DNA of 64,000 nucleotides from Carboxylicivirga litoralis (GTDB lineage Bacteria; Bacteroidota; Bacteroidia; Bacteroidales; Marinilabiliaceae), in the NCBI RefSeq assembly GCF_025499605.1, contig NZ_JAFMVC010000014.1, positions 62,001-126,000 of the forward strand, read 5' to 3'. This document shows, piece by piece, positions 1-8,648 of the stretch. Every line of letters starts with the position of its first letter. Position 1 is the first letter of the stretch. The position numbers and the translations under genes are program-made. The notes below the pieces were generated by a model. It saw only the letters and a list, made by a program, of their open reading frames with translations, did no database searches and was not told where the DNA came from.

Positions 1-471
1 TACCTTGGAACAATTATTGGTGGTGCATTGGCGTTTGGCTTGCTTATTGATTACGCATTGCCAGTGCAATGGTTTACGCAAATTGCCAATGAGCACCTGG
101 GACATCAGCATAGCGAGCGATTGAGTTGGTGGGAAATTGCATCAGGCGTTGTTTTGCTGCTGCTTATCATCAATGGCTATTATCAAAAGTATAAGTACAA
201 AAAGTCGCAAAAGAAGGAACAACCGGTTATCAATCAGCAAACGGCTGCTCAATTTACTTTCCGACCTGTTGCTACAAAAGTGATTCGGGTCGATGGCATG
301 ACCTGCAACCATTGTAAAGCCAACGTGGAAAGTAACCTGGAACAACTTGATTTTATTGATAGTGCAAAGGTGAATCTGGCCGAGAAGACGGTAACACTGG
401 AGGGCAATAATATTGAGCTGGAGACCGTTAAAGAGACGATTAATTCATTGGGTTATACCCTTAAGCAATAG
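1..471 (+). CDS. Heavy-metal (Cu/Zn-type) efflux permease, C-terminal part with HMA domain; 5' truncated by window edge
   Basis: The frame is open from base 1, so the start lies outside the window; 156 residues are visible. The first part is hydrophobic, with a glycine-rich membrane segment, then a short His-containing loop (HLGHQH) and another membrane helix. A basic linker follows, and then a compact heavy-metal-associated domain of about 65 residues with the metal-binding motif MTCNHC. A polytopic permease ending in an HMA domain fits the SO_0444-type Cu/Zn efflux family (DUF318-like permeases); that assignment is from family knowledge, since most of the permease is missing. It would sit in the inner membrane and export metal, with the HMA domain delivering or sensing the ion. 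The next gene starts 5 bases downstream, suggesting co-transcription. Confidence 0.7.
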   Translation, partial: YLGTIIGGALAFGLLIDYALPVQWFTQIANEHLGHQHSERLSWWEIASGVVLLLLIINGYYQKYKYKKSQKKEQPVINQQTAAQFTFRPVATKVIRVDGMTCNHCKANVESNLEQLDFIDSAKVNLAEKTVTLEGNNIELETVKETINSLGYTLKQ

Positions 472-476
472 ATTGA

Positions 477-737
477 ATGGAACCATTTAAGTTTAAAAAA
501 CTGGAAGTGCAAGATGAAAGAAGTTGGATAGTTCGTTTATTCGCCTCAGCTTTAATTCGTCAAATGCTGTTGTATTGTTTTGTTGGTGCTGTTATCGGAT
601 ATATTTTATTCTTTTTTGGTCAGGATGGAAATACGACTGTGTATTGGAATGACAAAGCTGCCGAGAATGTATTCATCGGATTGGGTTTTGGTATTTTTCT
701 GAGTACGAGCCCTTGTGCCCGGGGACGATGTTCGTAA
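477..737 (+). CDS. Small membrane protein ending in an SPCARGRCS tail, unknown function
   Basis: An 86-residue protein starting 5 bases after the metal-efflux permease, so probably translated from the same mRNA. A charged cytoplasmic N-terminus (about 25 residues) is followed by two hydrophobic helices, roughly residues 30-47 and 65-76, separated by a polar loop. It ends in a short Cys-containing tail (SPCARGRCS). Two cysteines at the extreme C-terminus next to a metal exporter suggest a metal-binding or accessory role, which is inference only. The tail could also be read as a frameshifted end, but no better continuation is visible in the other frames. I do not recognise a named family. Confidence 0.55.
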   Translation: MEPFKFKKLEVQDERSWIVRLFASALIRQMLLYCFVGAVIGYILFFFGQDGNTTVYWNDKAAENVFIGLGFGIFLSTSPCARGRCS

Positions 738-774
738 TCGACGTTCATAATTGCTTCTATACCCGTGGCTAACT

Positions 775-1548
775 TTACTTCTTTCTAAAATAACGGTCAT
801 CGCTTGACTTTTGGAAGTAGCGACTGTCAGCCTCACCAAAACCAGATGAATCCTTAACTTTATTAACCTTTTGCACTTTTTTTATCGTTTCCTGTGTTGT
901 ATCCGGATCATCACTCAGGTAAACCGCTTCCTCTGAGGTTGATTGAATCTCCAATACCCGGCCAAAAGCTTCAGGAAGGTTAAGCGATTCGGCACTCTTC
1001 CAAACGCCCTTGCCATACACTGCTACTTTTTCTCCTTGTTCAAGTATGCCTTCTTTGTAGCGTAAGGTTTTATTAAAACCCAGCATGTTTTCACTTTCAT
1101 GACCTTTCTGCTTAAGGTAGCGTTCCAGGTTTTGAGAGGCATCGTTAAAAAGGCCCGATTTATACTTTCGGTCTTGTACAATATAGCTTTTAACGGTTGG
1201 ACCCTGAATAGAGGCCCGATTTGCGCCATCACGAATAACAAAATCGCCCGATACTTCTTCTTCAATAAGTGTATGCCAGCTAGAACTCTTACCAGATGAA
1301 CGCTCTTGTTCGACCAAAATATAATAGTGAGCACATTTTCGCCCCGATAAAGGAGCTGTTAATGGTGTGCCAAAACACTCTATAGTACCTACCACCCGGG
1401 CACTTTCTCCATCAATAAATTCGCTCAGACGTTTGCGTTCAGCTTTTTTTAATTTACGCTTAATAACAGCTTTATTATTAAAGAAAATGATAATTAATGC
1501 AAATATTGCAATACCAGCAATAACAAGAATAATGACGGTTGTTTCCAT
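775..1548 (-). CDS. GIDE-domain (E3-ligase-like) membrane protein
   Basis: A 257-residue protein with one N-terminal membrane helix (residues 4-24) followed by a basic stretch, so probably anchored in the inner membrane with a large soluble domain. The soluble part runs from a SARVVGTIEC strand through SGRKCAHYYILVEQE and a later EGILEQGEKVAVYGKG segment. This pattern resembles the GIDE/MULAN-type domain found in bacterial and plant membrane proteins without a RING finger. The last 40 residues are polar and rich in Ser, Asp and aromatic residues. Its biochemical role in bacteria is not established. It lies 24 bases downstream of the TPR gene and is probably the last gene of a three-gene minus-strand operon with the TPR and VIT-vWA genes. 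Confidence 0.65.
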   Translation of the reverse strand: METTVIILVIAGIAIFALIIIFFNNKAVIKRKLKKAERKRLSEFIDGESARVVGTIECFGTPLTAPLSGRKCAHYYILVEQERSSGKSSSWHTLIEEEVSGDFVIRDGANRASIQGPTVKSYIVQDRKYKSGLFNDASQNLERYLKQKGHESENMLGFNKTLRYKEGILEQGEKVAVYGKGVWKSAESLNLPEAFGRVLEIQSTSEEAVYLSDDPDTTQETIKKVQKVNKVKDSSGFGEADSRYFQKSSDDRYFRKK

Positions 1549-1572
1549 GGGTATAGTGATATAGGTATGGTT

Positions 1573-2484
1573 TTAAAATTGTTCATTTGTATTCAACTGC
1601 TCAAGCGCATATTCCGCCTGTTTTTTAATATTATCATCACCGTATTTAAGGACTTTTTGATAGTAGCTAATAGCTTGTTCTTTATTACCATTTTCCATAT
1701 AGGCGTAGGCAATATTACTCAAAACGATATAATCTGTTGGATTAATTCTTTCTGCCTTTAGAAGTGGTTCTAATGCTTTATCATACTGCTTTGTCACTAA
1801 ATAGCCGATGGAAAGGTTTGATAAGCTTTCTACATGGCTGGGGTAATACTGAAGTACTGTTTGGGCGATTTCTTGCATGTTTAGGAGCAGTTGGTCATCC
1901 ATTGTTTCATACAATTGTGCCTGATAGTCTTGTAACGATGATAGAAACATTTTCTTACCACCTTCATAGGGCTCATTATTGGTCCAGGTCCATTGGTTTT
2001 TGTTGATGGCAGAATAACGCACGGTCACTATAATTTCGTCGGTGAAACTTCTCCAATCACCAATTTGGCCAAGCACATATATTTTTCCAAAACGCATATC
2101 CAGTCTGTTGGGATATAGTTCAATACCTTTATTTATACTCTCAAATGCCAGTTTTAGATTGGATTCTTCGTAGTTGATTTGACTGCCAATAAATCCGGCC
2201 ACCTGGTTGGTGCTATCTTTTAATATCAGAACCTGTTCATCATCAGGTGGTGTACCCCCATTTAAGGTAATAATCTCGTTGCGGCTATTATTAAAATGAT
2301 AGTTAAATAAACAGGTGTAAAGTTCAGCATCTTTAGGAGATTCTTGCTGCCACTGGTTCAAAAAGATTCTTAGACTGGCAGTATCTCCATTTTGAAAATA
2401 TTCCTGGAATTGCTGAAGCTTATCTTGTGCCTTCAGAGATGGCACAAGTAGGCTTAAAAAAAGAAATATAAGAGATTTTTTCAT
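1573..2484 (-). CDS. Secreted TPR-repeat protein
   Basis: A 303-residue protein with a clear signal peptide (MKKSLIFLFLSLLVPSLKAQ, cleavage after the AQ region), so exported to the periplasm. The middle part is mixed alpha/beta without a family I recognise. Residues of about 215-290 form at least two tetratricopeptide repeats, with NLSIGYLVTKQYDKALEPL and NIAYAYMENGNKEQAISYY as the typical helix pairs. TPRs act as protein-protein scaffolds. The gene sits 46 bases downstream of the VIT-vWA-plug gene, whose protein also has TPRs, so the two may work in one envelope complex; that link is inferred from position only. Confidence 0.7.
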   Translation of the reverse strand: MKKSLIFLFLSLLVPSLKAQDKLQQFQEYFQNGDTASLRIFLNQWQQESPKDAELYTCLFNYHFNNSRNEIITLNGGTPPDDEQVLILKDSTNQVAGFIGSQINYEESNLKLAFESINKGIELYPNRLDMRFGKIYVLGQIGDWRSFTDEIIVTVRYSAINKNQWTWTNNEPYEGGKKMFLSSLQDYQAQLYETMDDQLLLNMQEIAQTVLQYYPSHVESLSNLSIGYLVTKQYDKALEPLLKAERINPTDYIVLSNIAYAYMENGNKEQAISYYQKVLKYGDDNIKKQAEYALEQLNTNEQF

Positions 2485-2530
2485 ATTAATTAAGGTCTAC
2501 TTTATAGTTCATTAAGATACTATTTATATG

Positions 2531-5500
2531 TTAAAATTCTAATTGGCCTAACTCTATCTCTTCTTCATCTTTATCCAATCTAAAAATCAGCGTTTTTTTC
2601 TGTTCATGCTCTCTACCGTAATCAGTGAAAATGGTTGCTTTAAGTATGGTTGGGCCAGAAATTTTTTGAAGGTTATCAGTGTAATAATCAACCAATATTT
2701 TGTATGAACCTCCAATGGCTTTTTTAAGCATAAATTCTTCCGGACCATAACCTTCTGTAAAATCTTCCGACATGCGTCCTCCAATTTTAGTATCCGTATT
2801 CTTGTAATACGCTTTTTCACCAGTAGGATCGATAACCCATAAGTCAATATCTGTGTCGTTATGATTCCAATCAATTACAACTCTGATATCAACAGGTTTT
2901 TTAGTAAAATCAGAGGGCTTCAGCTTGTTAGTCGCCAATAATTCAGGATATTTATTAAGCAGTCGGGTTAATTCGATATAAGCGATTTGCTCGATACCAT
3001 AAAAACGTTCATCCATGTCTTTCTCCAGTAATTCTCCATTGTATATTTTATGAAGTAACGCATAGCTTTTCTGAATTTCCCCAACCTGCTCATAAGCCAA
3101 TGCTAAATCTCTGTATGATTGAGGTTCTTCAGGACGGAGCTTTAGAACTTGTTTGTAAATATATACAGCAAGCTTGTACTGCTCAAAATACTCAAGCTTA
3201 TAAGCTAAAGCTCTCATCAACTCATGGTTATCCAGCTTCAATTCAGCCAGGTTACTGAGGATCATAATTGCTTTTTGAGCATTTCCTTCTTTATCAAAGA
3301 GGTCAGCAACATCCAGGTAAAAAGAAGGACTGTTGGAATAATTATCCCTTATTTGGAGGTATTTCTGGTAAGCCAATTCCAGATTTGGTTCATTGCGGAG
3401 CGTATCGATATAAGGACTATCAGGGTTCCATGATTTTAATTCTATTTTATCAGCAATCTTTTTATTTAATTCATTAATGGCTTCTGCATTATTTGCTATG
3501 CCTTTCTTTGTGGTGATAATGATTAGTCCATTTGAGGCCCGCGAGCCATACAGTTTAGAGGCACTCTCGGGCTTTAGAACCTCCAATGCATCTATATCTT
3601 CGGCATCCATCGAACCGATTGGATTGCCTGTGGTTATAACACCATCTACAATATACAGCGGTTGATTGACAGCGGTGTTATAGTTGACTGAAGGTGAAGC
3701 ATTATTATCTTCTACAATTTGTACACCAGATGCTTGTCCCATCAATTGTTCTGAAACAACGGTTGCAATGGAGCCAGTCAACGATTGTTGACGTGTGGTT
3801 CCGTAAGCTACTACCACAACTTCATCCATCTGGCATGCATCCTCATTAAGTGATATGTTTACTTCGTTGTTGTCACCTACAACCTGGTTTTGAGCTTGGA
3901 AACCAACAAAAGAGAAGACCAGCTCGTCATCTTGATCGGCATTAAGCGCATAATCTCCATTGACGTCACTGATAGTGCCATTAGTGGTACCTTTAATATA
4001 AACAGAAACGCCTGGTAAGCCTAAACCATCGCTGCCAACGACTGTGCCTGTTATAATTCTTTTGTTCCTGTCTAATCCTCTTCGACTGGTTGGAGGTGCA
4101 ACAGGTACCCTTGAAGATGGTGTTTCTGTTTGGGCCACTTGGTTAATTGGCGTGTTATTCGATGCTATAGTTGGATTTTCAATACTATCAGAGTCATTAT
4201 TTTGAACAGTTTTTAGTCCTTTTTTAGTCCATTTCCCTAAATACCATTGATGAATTAATTGATAGTCTTCAAATAGCTCTTCTTTTCTATCTTTCAGTTC
4301 ATCAAGCCTGGTAGCTTCGTGCTCTTTAATGTTTTTAATACGTGATTTGTATTCTTCTTTTAGTTCTTGCGGAGGTTCGATTCGATAACGAACGTAATCT
4401 TCAATACGGTCCAAAATTAACATTGAAGTATAATCACTGACCAGTTTGTATTGTTTACCCAGTTCTATGATTGACTCTTTGTTTTCGTCTTTGTCCTTGT
4501 TAAGATGCTGTAGTTTTTGTTTGGCCCACAATCGTTTTACAAGTATTGAATTGTGCCTGTAATTAAGAGGTACTGACACTTCTTTGGTCACCTTTCCACT
4601 ATAACCCAAAAGTAGTGTAAGGTTTGTTGCTTCGGAAAATCGACCCGCGATAGAAAAGCTTGTACTAATATTGGTGTGTTTGGGATATACTTCACTTACA
4701 GCATTGTTTTCTTTTATTCCAAGAAATTGATATGTTTCTCTGTTTAAGAGTTCAAAGGCTTTATTGCTATCTAATCGATTAAGGTTGATGCATTGACCAC
4801 CTGAAGAAGAGGCGATATTGTTTAGGTCTTCATAATTAGCTGAACTGACTGAGCAAATGGTATAAACAGGACTATTATTGATGGAAGCGAATTGACCTAA
4901 ATTGGATATGCCATCACTAAATAAAAGGATTTCATCAGATTTTATTGTAAGCACACTGAATAAATCGTAACACGTTCCGCCGTCATAGGTAATTTTGTTT
5001 AGTACAGTTTTTAGTTGACTCCAATTACCATCTTTTACCTCGAAATTCAGATTACTTTGAATAGCATTGCTAAAGGAGATGAGTTGTATGTCAACATTCT
5101 GAAGATAATCAAGGTATTGGTCAAGTAATTGTAGCTCTTTATCCTTTTGACGCATTCTTTGGGAATAAGAAGCATCCCATAAGATGGTTATTTTCTTAGG
5201 TTTGGCTTTTATGCGTGAATTGGCCTCAAGAGGAATATTGACGTAGAAATAATCTTTATAGTTGAGTGTGTTAGTGCGACCTTCAGATACTGGTATTTTA
5301 ATAACAATAGGAGCTGAAGGAGTCAGGTTTTTTTGAGAAAAAGCAGCTTCGTATGCCTTGTTGGTAGCTTTAAATTTCAGGCCTTTGTATTTCGATTTTG
5401 TTGCTTCAGGTATGCCATTAGACCCTTTAATATTATACCTGACAGAAAAGTGTTCCAGTTTTTGTTGAATACCAAGTGGTAATTCAAAAACTTGACTATT

Positions 5501-6025
5501 ATTGTCGACAGGTAATTCTTGTTCATAGGTGAGCACAATACGTTTATTGGCTTTAGGCAGTATAGGATATACCCGGGCTTTATAATTATTCCCTTGTGTT
5601 TTTTCTAACAAAGCCGGATCGATATTTTGACGTACTGTATTCTCATATGCACGCCTGGCTAGTTCTTTTTCGACTACTACAGCTTTTCTTAACTTACCGT
5701 TTATCTCCATGGCAAATTCTGATACATCTTGTCCTTCACCAAGGGGAAATGCTAACTCACCCTCCAATGTTCGATCCAGCTCATTAAAGAATTGCATATC
5801 ATATGTGACTGAAGCAAAATTACCAATGATATTCACTTCAATAGATAGACTACTTAGTTTTAGCTGACTAGAGTCTTTTAGTAAGACCTGGGGAACTTCC
5901 TGGGCAAATAGAGTGGTAGGAAGTATAATAGAAATGAGGATTAACTGGCGCTTTAGACGAGTCATTAACCAAAATGCAGTTAAATTTAAGGAAGAGTTCT
6001 GGTTTGATTGTTTCGTTTTTTTCAT
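2531..6025 (-). CDS. Giant exported fusion: VIT, vWA, carboxypeptidase-regulatory, SusC-type plug, TPR and DUF2135-like domains
   Basis: A 1164-residue protein. A hydrophobic export signal ends at about residue 41; an internal Met at residue 21 would give a more usual signal peptide, so the start is uncertain. Domains in order: VIT (about 45-170); von Willebrand A (about 278-440) with a complete DxSxS MIDAS core (DASYS, 284-288); coiled charged linker; carboxypeptidase-regulatory-like beta domain (655-728); a SusC/TonB-receptor plug (735-845) with DEVVVVAYGT and a SASKLYGSRASNGLIIITT stretch; TPR-like helices (885-1000); and a C-terminal DUF2135/YfaP-like beta domain (1044-1150) with DTDIDLWVIDPTGE. 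No beta-barrel follows the plug, so it cannot be an ordinary TonB receptor. VIT-vWA proteins usually mediate adhesion or protein assembly. It heads a probable operon with the TPR and GIDE genes. Function unknown. Confidence 0.85.
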   Translation of the reverse strand: MKKTKQSNQNSSLNLTAFWLMTRLKRQLILISIILPTTLFAQEVPQVLLKDSSQLKLSSLSIEVNIIGNFASVTYDMQFFNELDRTLEGELAFPLGEGQDVSEFAMEINGKLRKAVVVEKELARRAYENTVRQNIDPALLEKTQGNNYKARVYPILPKANKRIVLTYEQELPVDNNSQVFELPLGIQQKLEHFSVRYNIKGSNGIPEATKSKYKGLKFKATNKAYEAAFSQKNLTPSAPIVIKIPVSEGRTNTLNYKDYFYVNIPLEANSRIKAKPKKITILWDASYSQRMRQKDKELQLLDQYLDYLQNVDIQLISFSNAIQSNLNFEVKDGNWSQLKTVLNKITYDGGTCYDLFSVLTIKSDEILLFSDGISNLGQFASINNSPVYTICSVSSANYEDLNNIASSSGGQCINLNRLDSNKAFELLNRETYQFLGIKENNAVSEVYPKHTNISTSFSIAGRFSEATNLTLLLGYSGKVTKEVSVPLNYRHNSILVKRLWAKQKLQHLNKDKDENKESIIELGKQYKLVSDYTSMLILDRIEDYVRYRIEPPQELKEEYKSRIKNIKEHEATRLDELKDRKEELFEDYQLIHQWYLGKWTKKGLKTVQNNDSDSIENPTIASNNTPINQVAQTETPSSRVPVAPPTSRRGLDRNKRIITGTVVGSDGLGLPGVSVYIKGTTNGTISDVNGDYALNADQDDELVFSFVGFQAQNQVVGDNNEVNISLNEDACQMDEVVVVAYGTTRQQSLTGSIATVVSEQLMGQASGVQIVEDNNASPSVNYNTAVNQPLYIVDGVITTGNPIGSMDAEDIDALEVLKPESASKLYGSRASNGLIIITTKKGIANNAEAINELNKKIADKIELKSWNPDSPYIDTLRNEPNLELAYQKYLQIRDNYSNSPSFYLDVADLFDKEGNAQKAIMILSNLAELKLDNHELMRALAYKLEYFEQYKLAVYIYKQVLKLRPEEPQSYRDLALAYEQVGEIQKSYALLHKIYNGELLEKDMDERFYGIEQIAYIELTRLLNKYPELLATNKLKPSDFTKKPVDIRVVIDWNHNDTDIDLWVIDPTGEKAYYKNTDTKIGGRMSEDFTEGYGPEEFMLKKAIGGSYKILVDYYTDNLQKISGPTILKATIFTDYGREHEQKKTLIFRLDKDEEEIELGQLEF

Positions 6026-6150
6026 AGTGTAGCATTTAATGTATTACTACATGTATGATGCACGTACATTTAAGATTCCATAAGTTGATGTGAAAATTTT
6101 AAGTCTAATCTTAAAATATTACTCCTTCATCTTAATCAATACTACCCACT

Positions 6151-6177
6151 TTTGGCGTAGCGTCTCACTACGCCAAA
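6151..6177. terminator. Perfect hairpin between the DUF5362 gene and the VIT-vWA gene
   Basis: Ten-base arms (6151-6160 and 6168-6177) pair perfectly around a 7-base loop. The hairpin lies 13 bases past the stop of the minus-strand DUF5362 gene. There is no long T-run after it, so it may be a weak terminator or an mRNA 3' end stabiliser. Confidence 0.5.
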
Positions 6178-6189
6178 TATGGGCTAACA

Positions 6190-6669
6190 TTATACATTAA
6201 ACAAAAACGCACTAAACAACACCATGAATATGGCTGAAACCACATAGAGTGAGATAACCACGATGGTGAAAATACCCCAGAATTTAAAGAATGACTTATG
6301 GTTGCTTAAGGCAGTACTTAGCTCATCGCTGTTTTTGGTGAGAACGGCCACCTTTGTTTTTTGCGAAAACTTAAACAGGTACATGGTTGGGAAAAAGTAA
6401 AGAAGCCCAAGCAAAATGTATACGCCACTAAATATAAAGCCTATTCCGGCAGGGAAGGCACCCATGGCATGTCCGCCTGAAAAAATTGACATAAGAGAGC
6501 CTGCAAATAAACCCATAATGACAATGAAGCCAATAAAAATAAAGCCCATAATAGATAGGAATTTGGCCCATTTACTGGTTTCTAATAAATAACCAGCGGC
6601 ACTTTCTGAAATCGTTAGTTGTTTTTCGGCTTGTTCTTCAATGCTTGTTGGGATGTTTTGTTCTTCCAT
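6190..6669 (-). CDS. DUF5362-family membrane protein
   Basis: A 159-residue integral membrane protein. A polar N-terminus of about 25 residues precedes LTISESAAGYLLETSKWAKFLSIMGF, which is typical of DUF5362 proteins of Bacteroidota. Four hydrophobic helices follow (about 37-58, 70-95, 98-112, 130-155), the last after an NHKSFFKFWGIF segment. The family has no established role. It is separated by 47 bases from the upstream SIR2-like gene and may share its transcript; a strong hairpin follows its stop codon. Confidence 0.7.
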   Translation of the reverse strand: MEEQNIPTSIEEQAEKQLTISESAAGYLLETSKWAKFLSIMGFIFIGFIVIMGLFAGSLMSIFSGGHAMGAFPAGIGFIFSGVYILLGLLYFFPTMYLFKFSQKTKVAVLTKNSDELSTALSNHKSFFKFWGIFTIVVISLYVVSAIFMVLFSAFLFNV

Positions 6670-6716
6670 TGTTTAATTTTTAAATATGTGTGAATGATAT
6701 TAATTAGGTTATAATT

Positions 6717-7646
6717 CTATAAATGCCATATCTTATCGTATTGCACATCGTAATCTTCTACTTCTAGCACCTCAATGCCCACCGACTGCATAAAAAATTT
6801 CTTACCAATATAAATAAGGTCATCATTATTGCGGGTGGTGATGTACCAGCCTTTTTTTCTCCTTTCGGGGAAGCGGTTAAAGAATTTGGCGCGCTCAATT
6901 AACAGCCAGCGGATAAAAACTTCGTTTTCTTCCAAACCAAGCCCCAGGATAAAGATGGATTTGTTAAACAGGATATGCAGCCAGGTATAGTAACCAGACC
7001 AGTTGCGCTGGTGACTGTCGTTAAAAGCGATGGCCTCGTAATTGCCATGTATCATTTTGCGTGCACGTTCCACATTACCCATGTATTGCGACAAACCCAG
7101 CTTAATGCTGCGGTGGTATTTGAGCATGCCGTTAGGGTACCACACCCCAAAGCCATCGGCAGGATGATTCAGTTTGTCATCACTATAATAACAGTTCCAG
7201 GGATAATAATCGGTAAAGCTTTTGCTGTAGGCTTTGAAAAATTTTAGCCCAGCCGACTTGGGTATTAAATCGTCGAAATTGGTGGTGAGGATAGGGGCTT
7301 TAAGACCGCGAATACGGTCAATAATTAAGTTTTGCCTGCTATTGGGTTGCCAGGGAAGTAGCTTTTCTTTGACCTCCTTTTGAATATGAGAGCTAAAGTT
7401 CGACTTTCGGAAATTCTGAATCTCAATGGCATCGTAGAATTCAGTAAACGAAATGCCCGAGAATATCTCTTTTTGATGGAGGTCTTTGCTTGAATGTTGG
7501 TTCCATAAATCGAGCAATAGCTGTTCCCACGACAGGTTATCGTTTTTGTAATAGCGGTTAATGCCATTGCCCAATATAAACGATATATCGTGGCGGTTGC
7601 TTTCGATAATTTGTTGGACTGATTCGGGAGAATGGAGCTTATTCAT
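6717..7646 (-). CDS. Stand-alone SIR2-like (NAD-binding fold) protein
   Basis: A 309-residue cytoplasmic protein with the SIR2-like Rossmann pattern: a nucleotide loop FILGNGINR (residues 23-31), TTNFDDL (121-127) matching the TQNxD-type motif, a candidate catalytic His at 178 (MLKYHRS) and a late IFILGLGLEENE strand (231-241). Known SIR2-like proteins of this kind either hydrolyse NAD+ in phage-defence systems or have unknown roles; true deacetylases have a zinc ribbon, which is absent here. No second defence component (Argonaute, HerA, TIR or STAND protein) is adjacent. NADase activity is therefore possible but unsupported beyond the fold. It precedes the DUF5362 gene by 47 bases. Confidence 0.7.
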   Translation of the reverse strand: MNKLHSPESVQQIIESNRHDISFILGNGINRYYKNDNLSWEQLLLDLWNQHSSKDLHQKEIFSGISFTEFYDAIEIQNFRKSNFSSHIQKEVKEKLLPWQPNSRQNLIIDRIRGLKAPILTTNFDDLIPKSAGLKFFKAYSKSFTDYYPWNCYYSDDKLNHPADGFGVWYPNGMLKYHRSIKLGLSQYMGNVERARKMIHGNYEAIAFNDSHQRNWSGYYTWLHILFNKSIFILGLGLEENEVFIRWLLIERAKFFNRFPERRKKGWYITTRNNDDLIYIGKKFFMQSVGIEVLEVEDYDVQYDKIWHL

Positions 7647-7722
7647 TTATTGTTAGGGTGTAATACTGTTGTTTTATTGTTCGAATTAGTATAACGTTAA
7701 GCCAGACAAACGCACGTGTTTA

Positions 7723-8550
7723 TTATGGAGCGTAAAAGGTGATAAACTTGTTAATTGGTTCATACCAGATTTGAAGTTTGCTTCCTGCTTCAAATTGGCT
7801 ATGTTCAATTAAATTGCCTTTATAGCTTCTTATAAATTGTTTGTATTCATTTATACCTACATCAATGTTTTCTTCTTGAATTTGATCATATCCTAAATCC
7901 ACTATATGCTTAAGTATCTCTTCATCCAGTGGACTCCACATTGCAACACTCCGTGCCTGACAATTATTCACAGCTAAGAAGCCAAAGAAAAAGTGATTGT
8001 CCCATTCCTGGAATAGTTCATTGTCACCTAACCAAAAATAGGGGTTAGAGCTATTGGCAATTTCAATAGTTTCTCCTTGTCGTAATAGTTTATACTCAAG
8101 AACAATGACGCCATATTCCTTTTCAATTATCCTGGTGGTCACCGTATCTAATCCAGTAGAATTATCAAAATCACCTATAGTATAAATAAGGGTGTCTAAT
8201 TGATTGTATAAGTGGTTCTTGATAAAGGAGAATATACCAAGAGCCGTTTGTTTATCTTTATTAGAAAACTTTGTATAGTTGTTTTCTATGTTCTTAATCG
8301 TATTAGCAGCAAGCGTTTCTTTTTGACTTAAATTGTTTAGTTTAAAGCTTTCCGTAGGTTTGTACCAATCCTGATTATTAAAATAATTCTTTAAATCTTG
8401 TGATGAGAAAGTTCTTCCATGACGGGCAAATATTTCATTTCTGAAAAGTCTCATTTCAGTTAGTAATAACTTGTCAGAGTTCGCTTCCTGGCTTTGTATA
8501 TTAAAGAATGAGATAACTAAAACAGCTATTATAAAAATGCCTCGCTTCAT
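7723..8550 (-). CDS. Secreted YARHG-domain protein
   Basis: A 275-residue protein with a signal peptide (MKRGIFIIAVLVISFFNIQSQ), followed at about residues 28-72 by a YARHG domain: LRNEIFARHGRTF-like core (here EMRLFRNEIFARHGRTF) then a WYKP segment. YARHG domains occur in extracellular bacterial proteins and are thought to be involved in peptidoglycan or cell-surface contacts; that is general family knowledge and no enzyme activity is known. The remaining 200 residues are mixed alpha/beta with a Trp/Phe-rich stretch (residues 165-190) that I do not recognise. It stands alone, with 76 and 98 bases of non-coding DNA on its two sides. Confidence 0.7.
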   Translation of the reverse strand: MKRGIFIIAVLVISFFNIQSQEANSDKLLLTEMRLFRNEIFARHGRTFSSQDLKNYFNNQDWYKPTESFKLNNLSQKETLAANTIKNIENNYTKFSNKDKQTALGIFSFIKNHLYNQLDTLIYTIGDFDNSTGLDTVTTRIIEKEYGVIVLEYKLLRQGETIEIANSSNPYFWLGDNELFQEWDNHFFFGFLAVNNCQARSVAMWSPLDEEILKHIVDLGYDQIQEENIDVGINEYKQFIRSYKGNLIEHSQFEAGSKLQIWYEPINKFITFYAP

Positions 8551-8648
8551 TTATTAGTTTGTATTGACTGATTTTACTTTTAATTTACTATGAATGTGTG
8601 GTTTTAGTGATTTAATATTAGGTCGTACGAAGGTGCTGATCGGTTGAA

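Noticed and set aside
477-737. Possible frameshift at the end of the small membrane protein
   Set aside because: No continuing frame of protein character follows in the other two frames, so I kept it as a complete short protein.
6717-8550. Defence island around the SIR2-like gene
   Set aside because: None of the flanking genes belongs to a known defence family, and no nuclease, helicase or methylase gene is near, so only the single-gene possibility remains.
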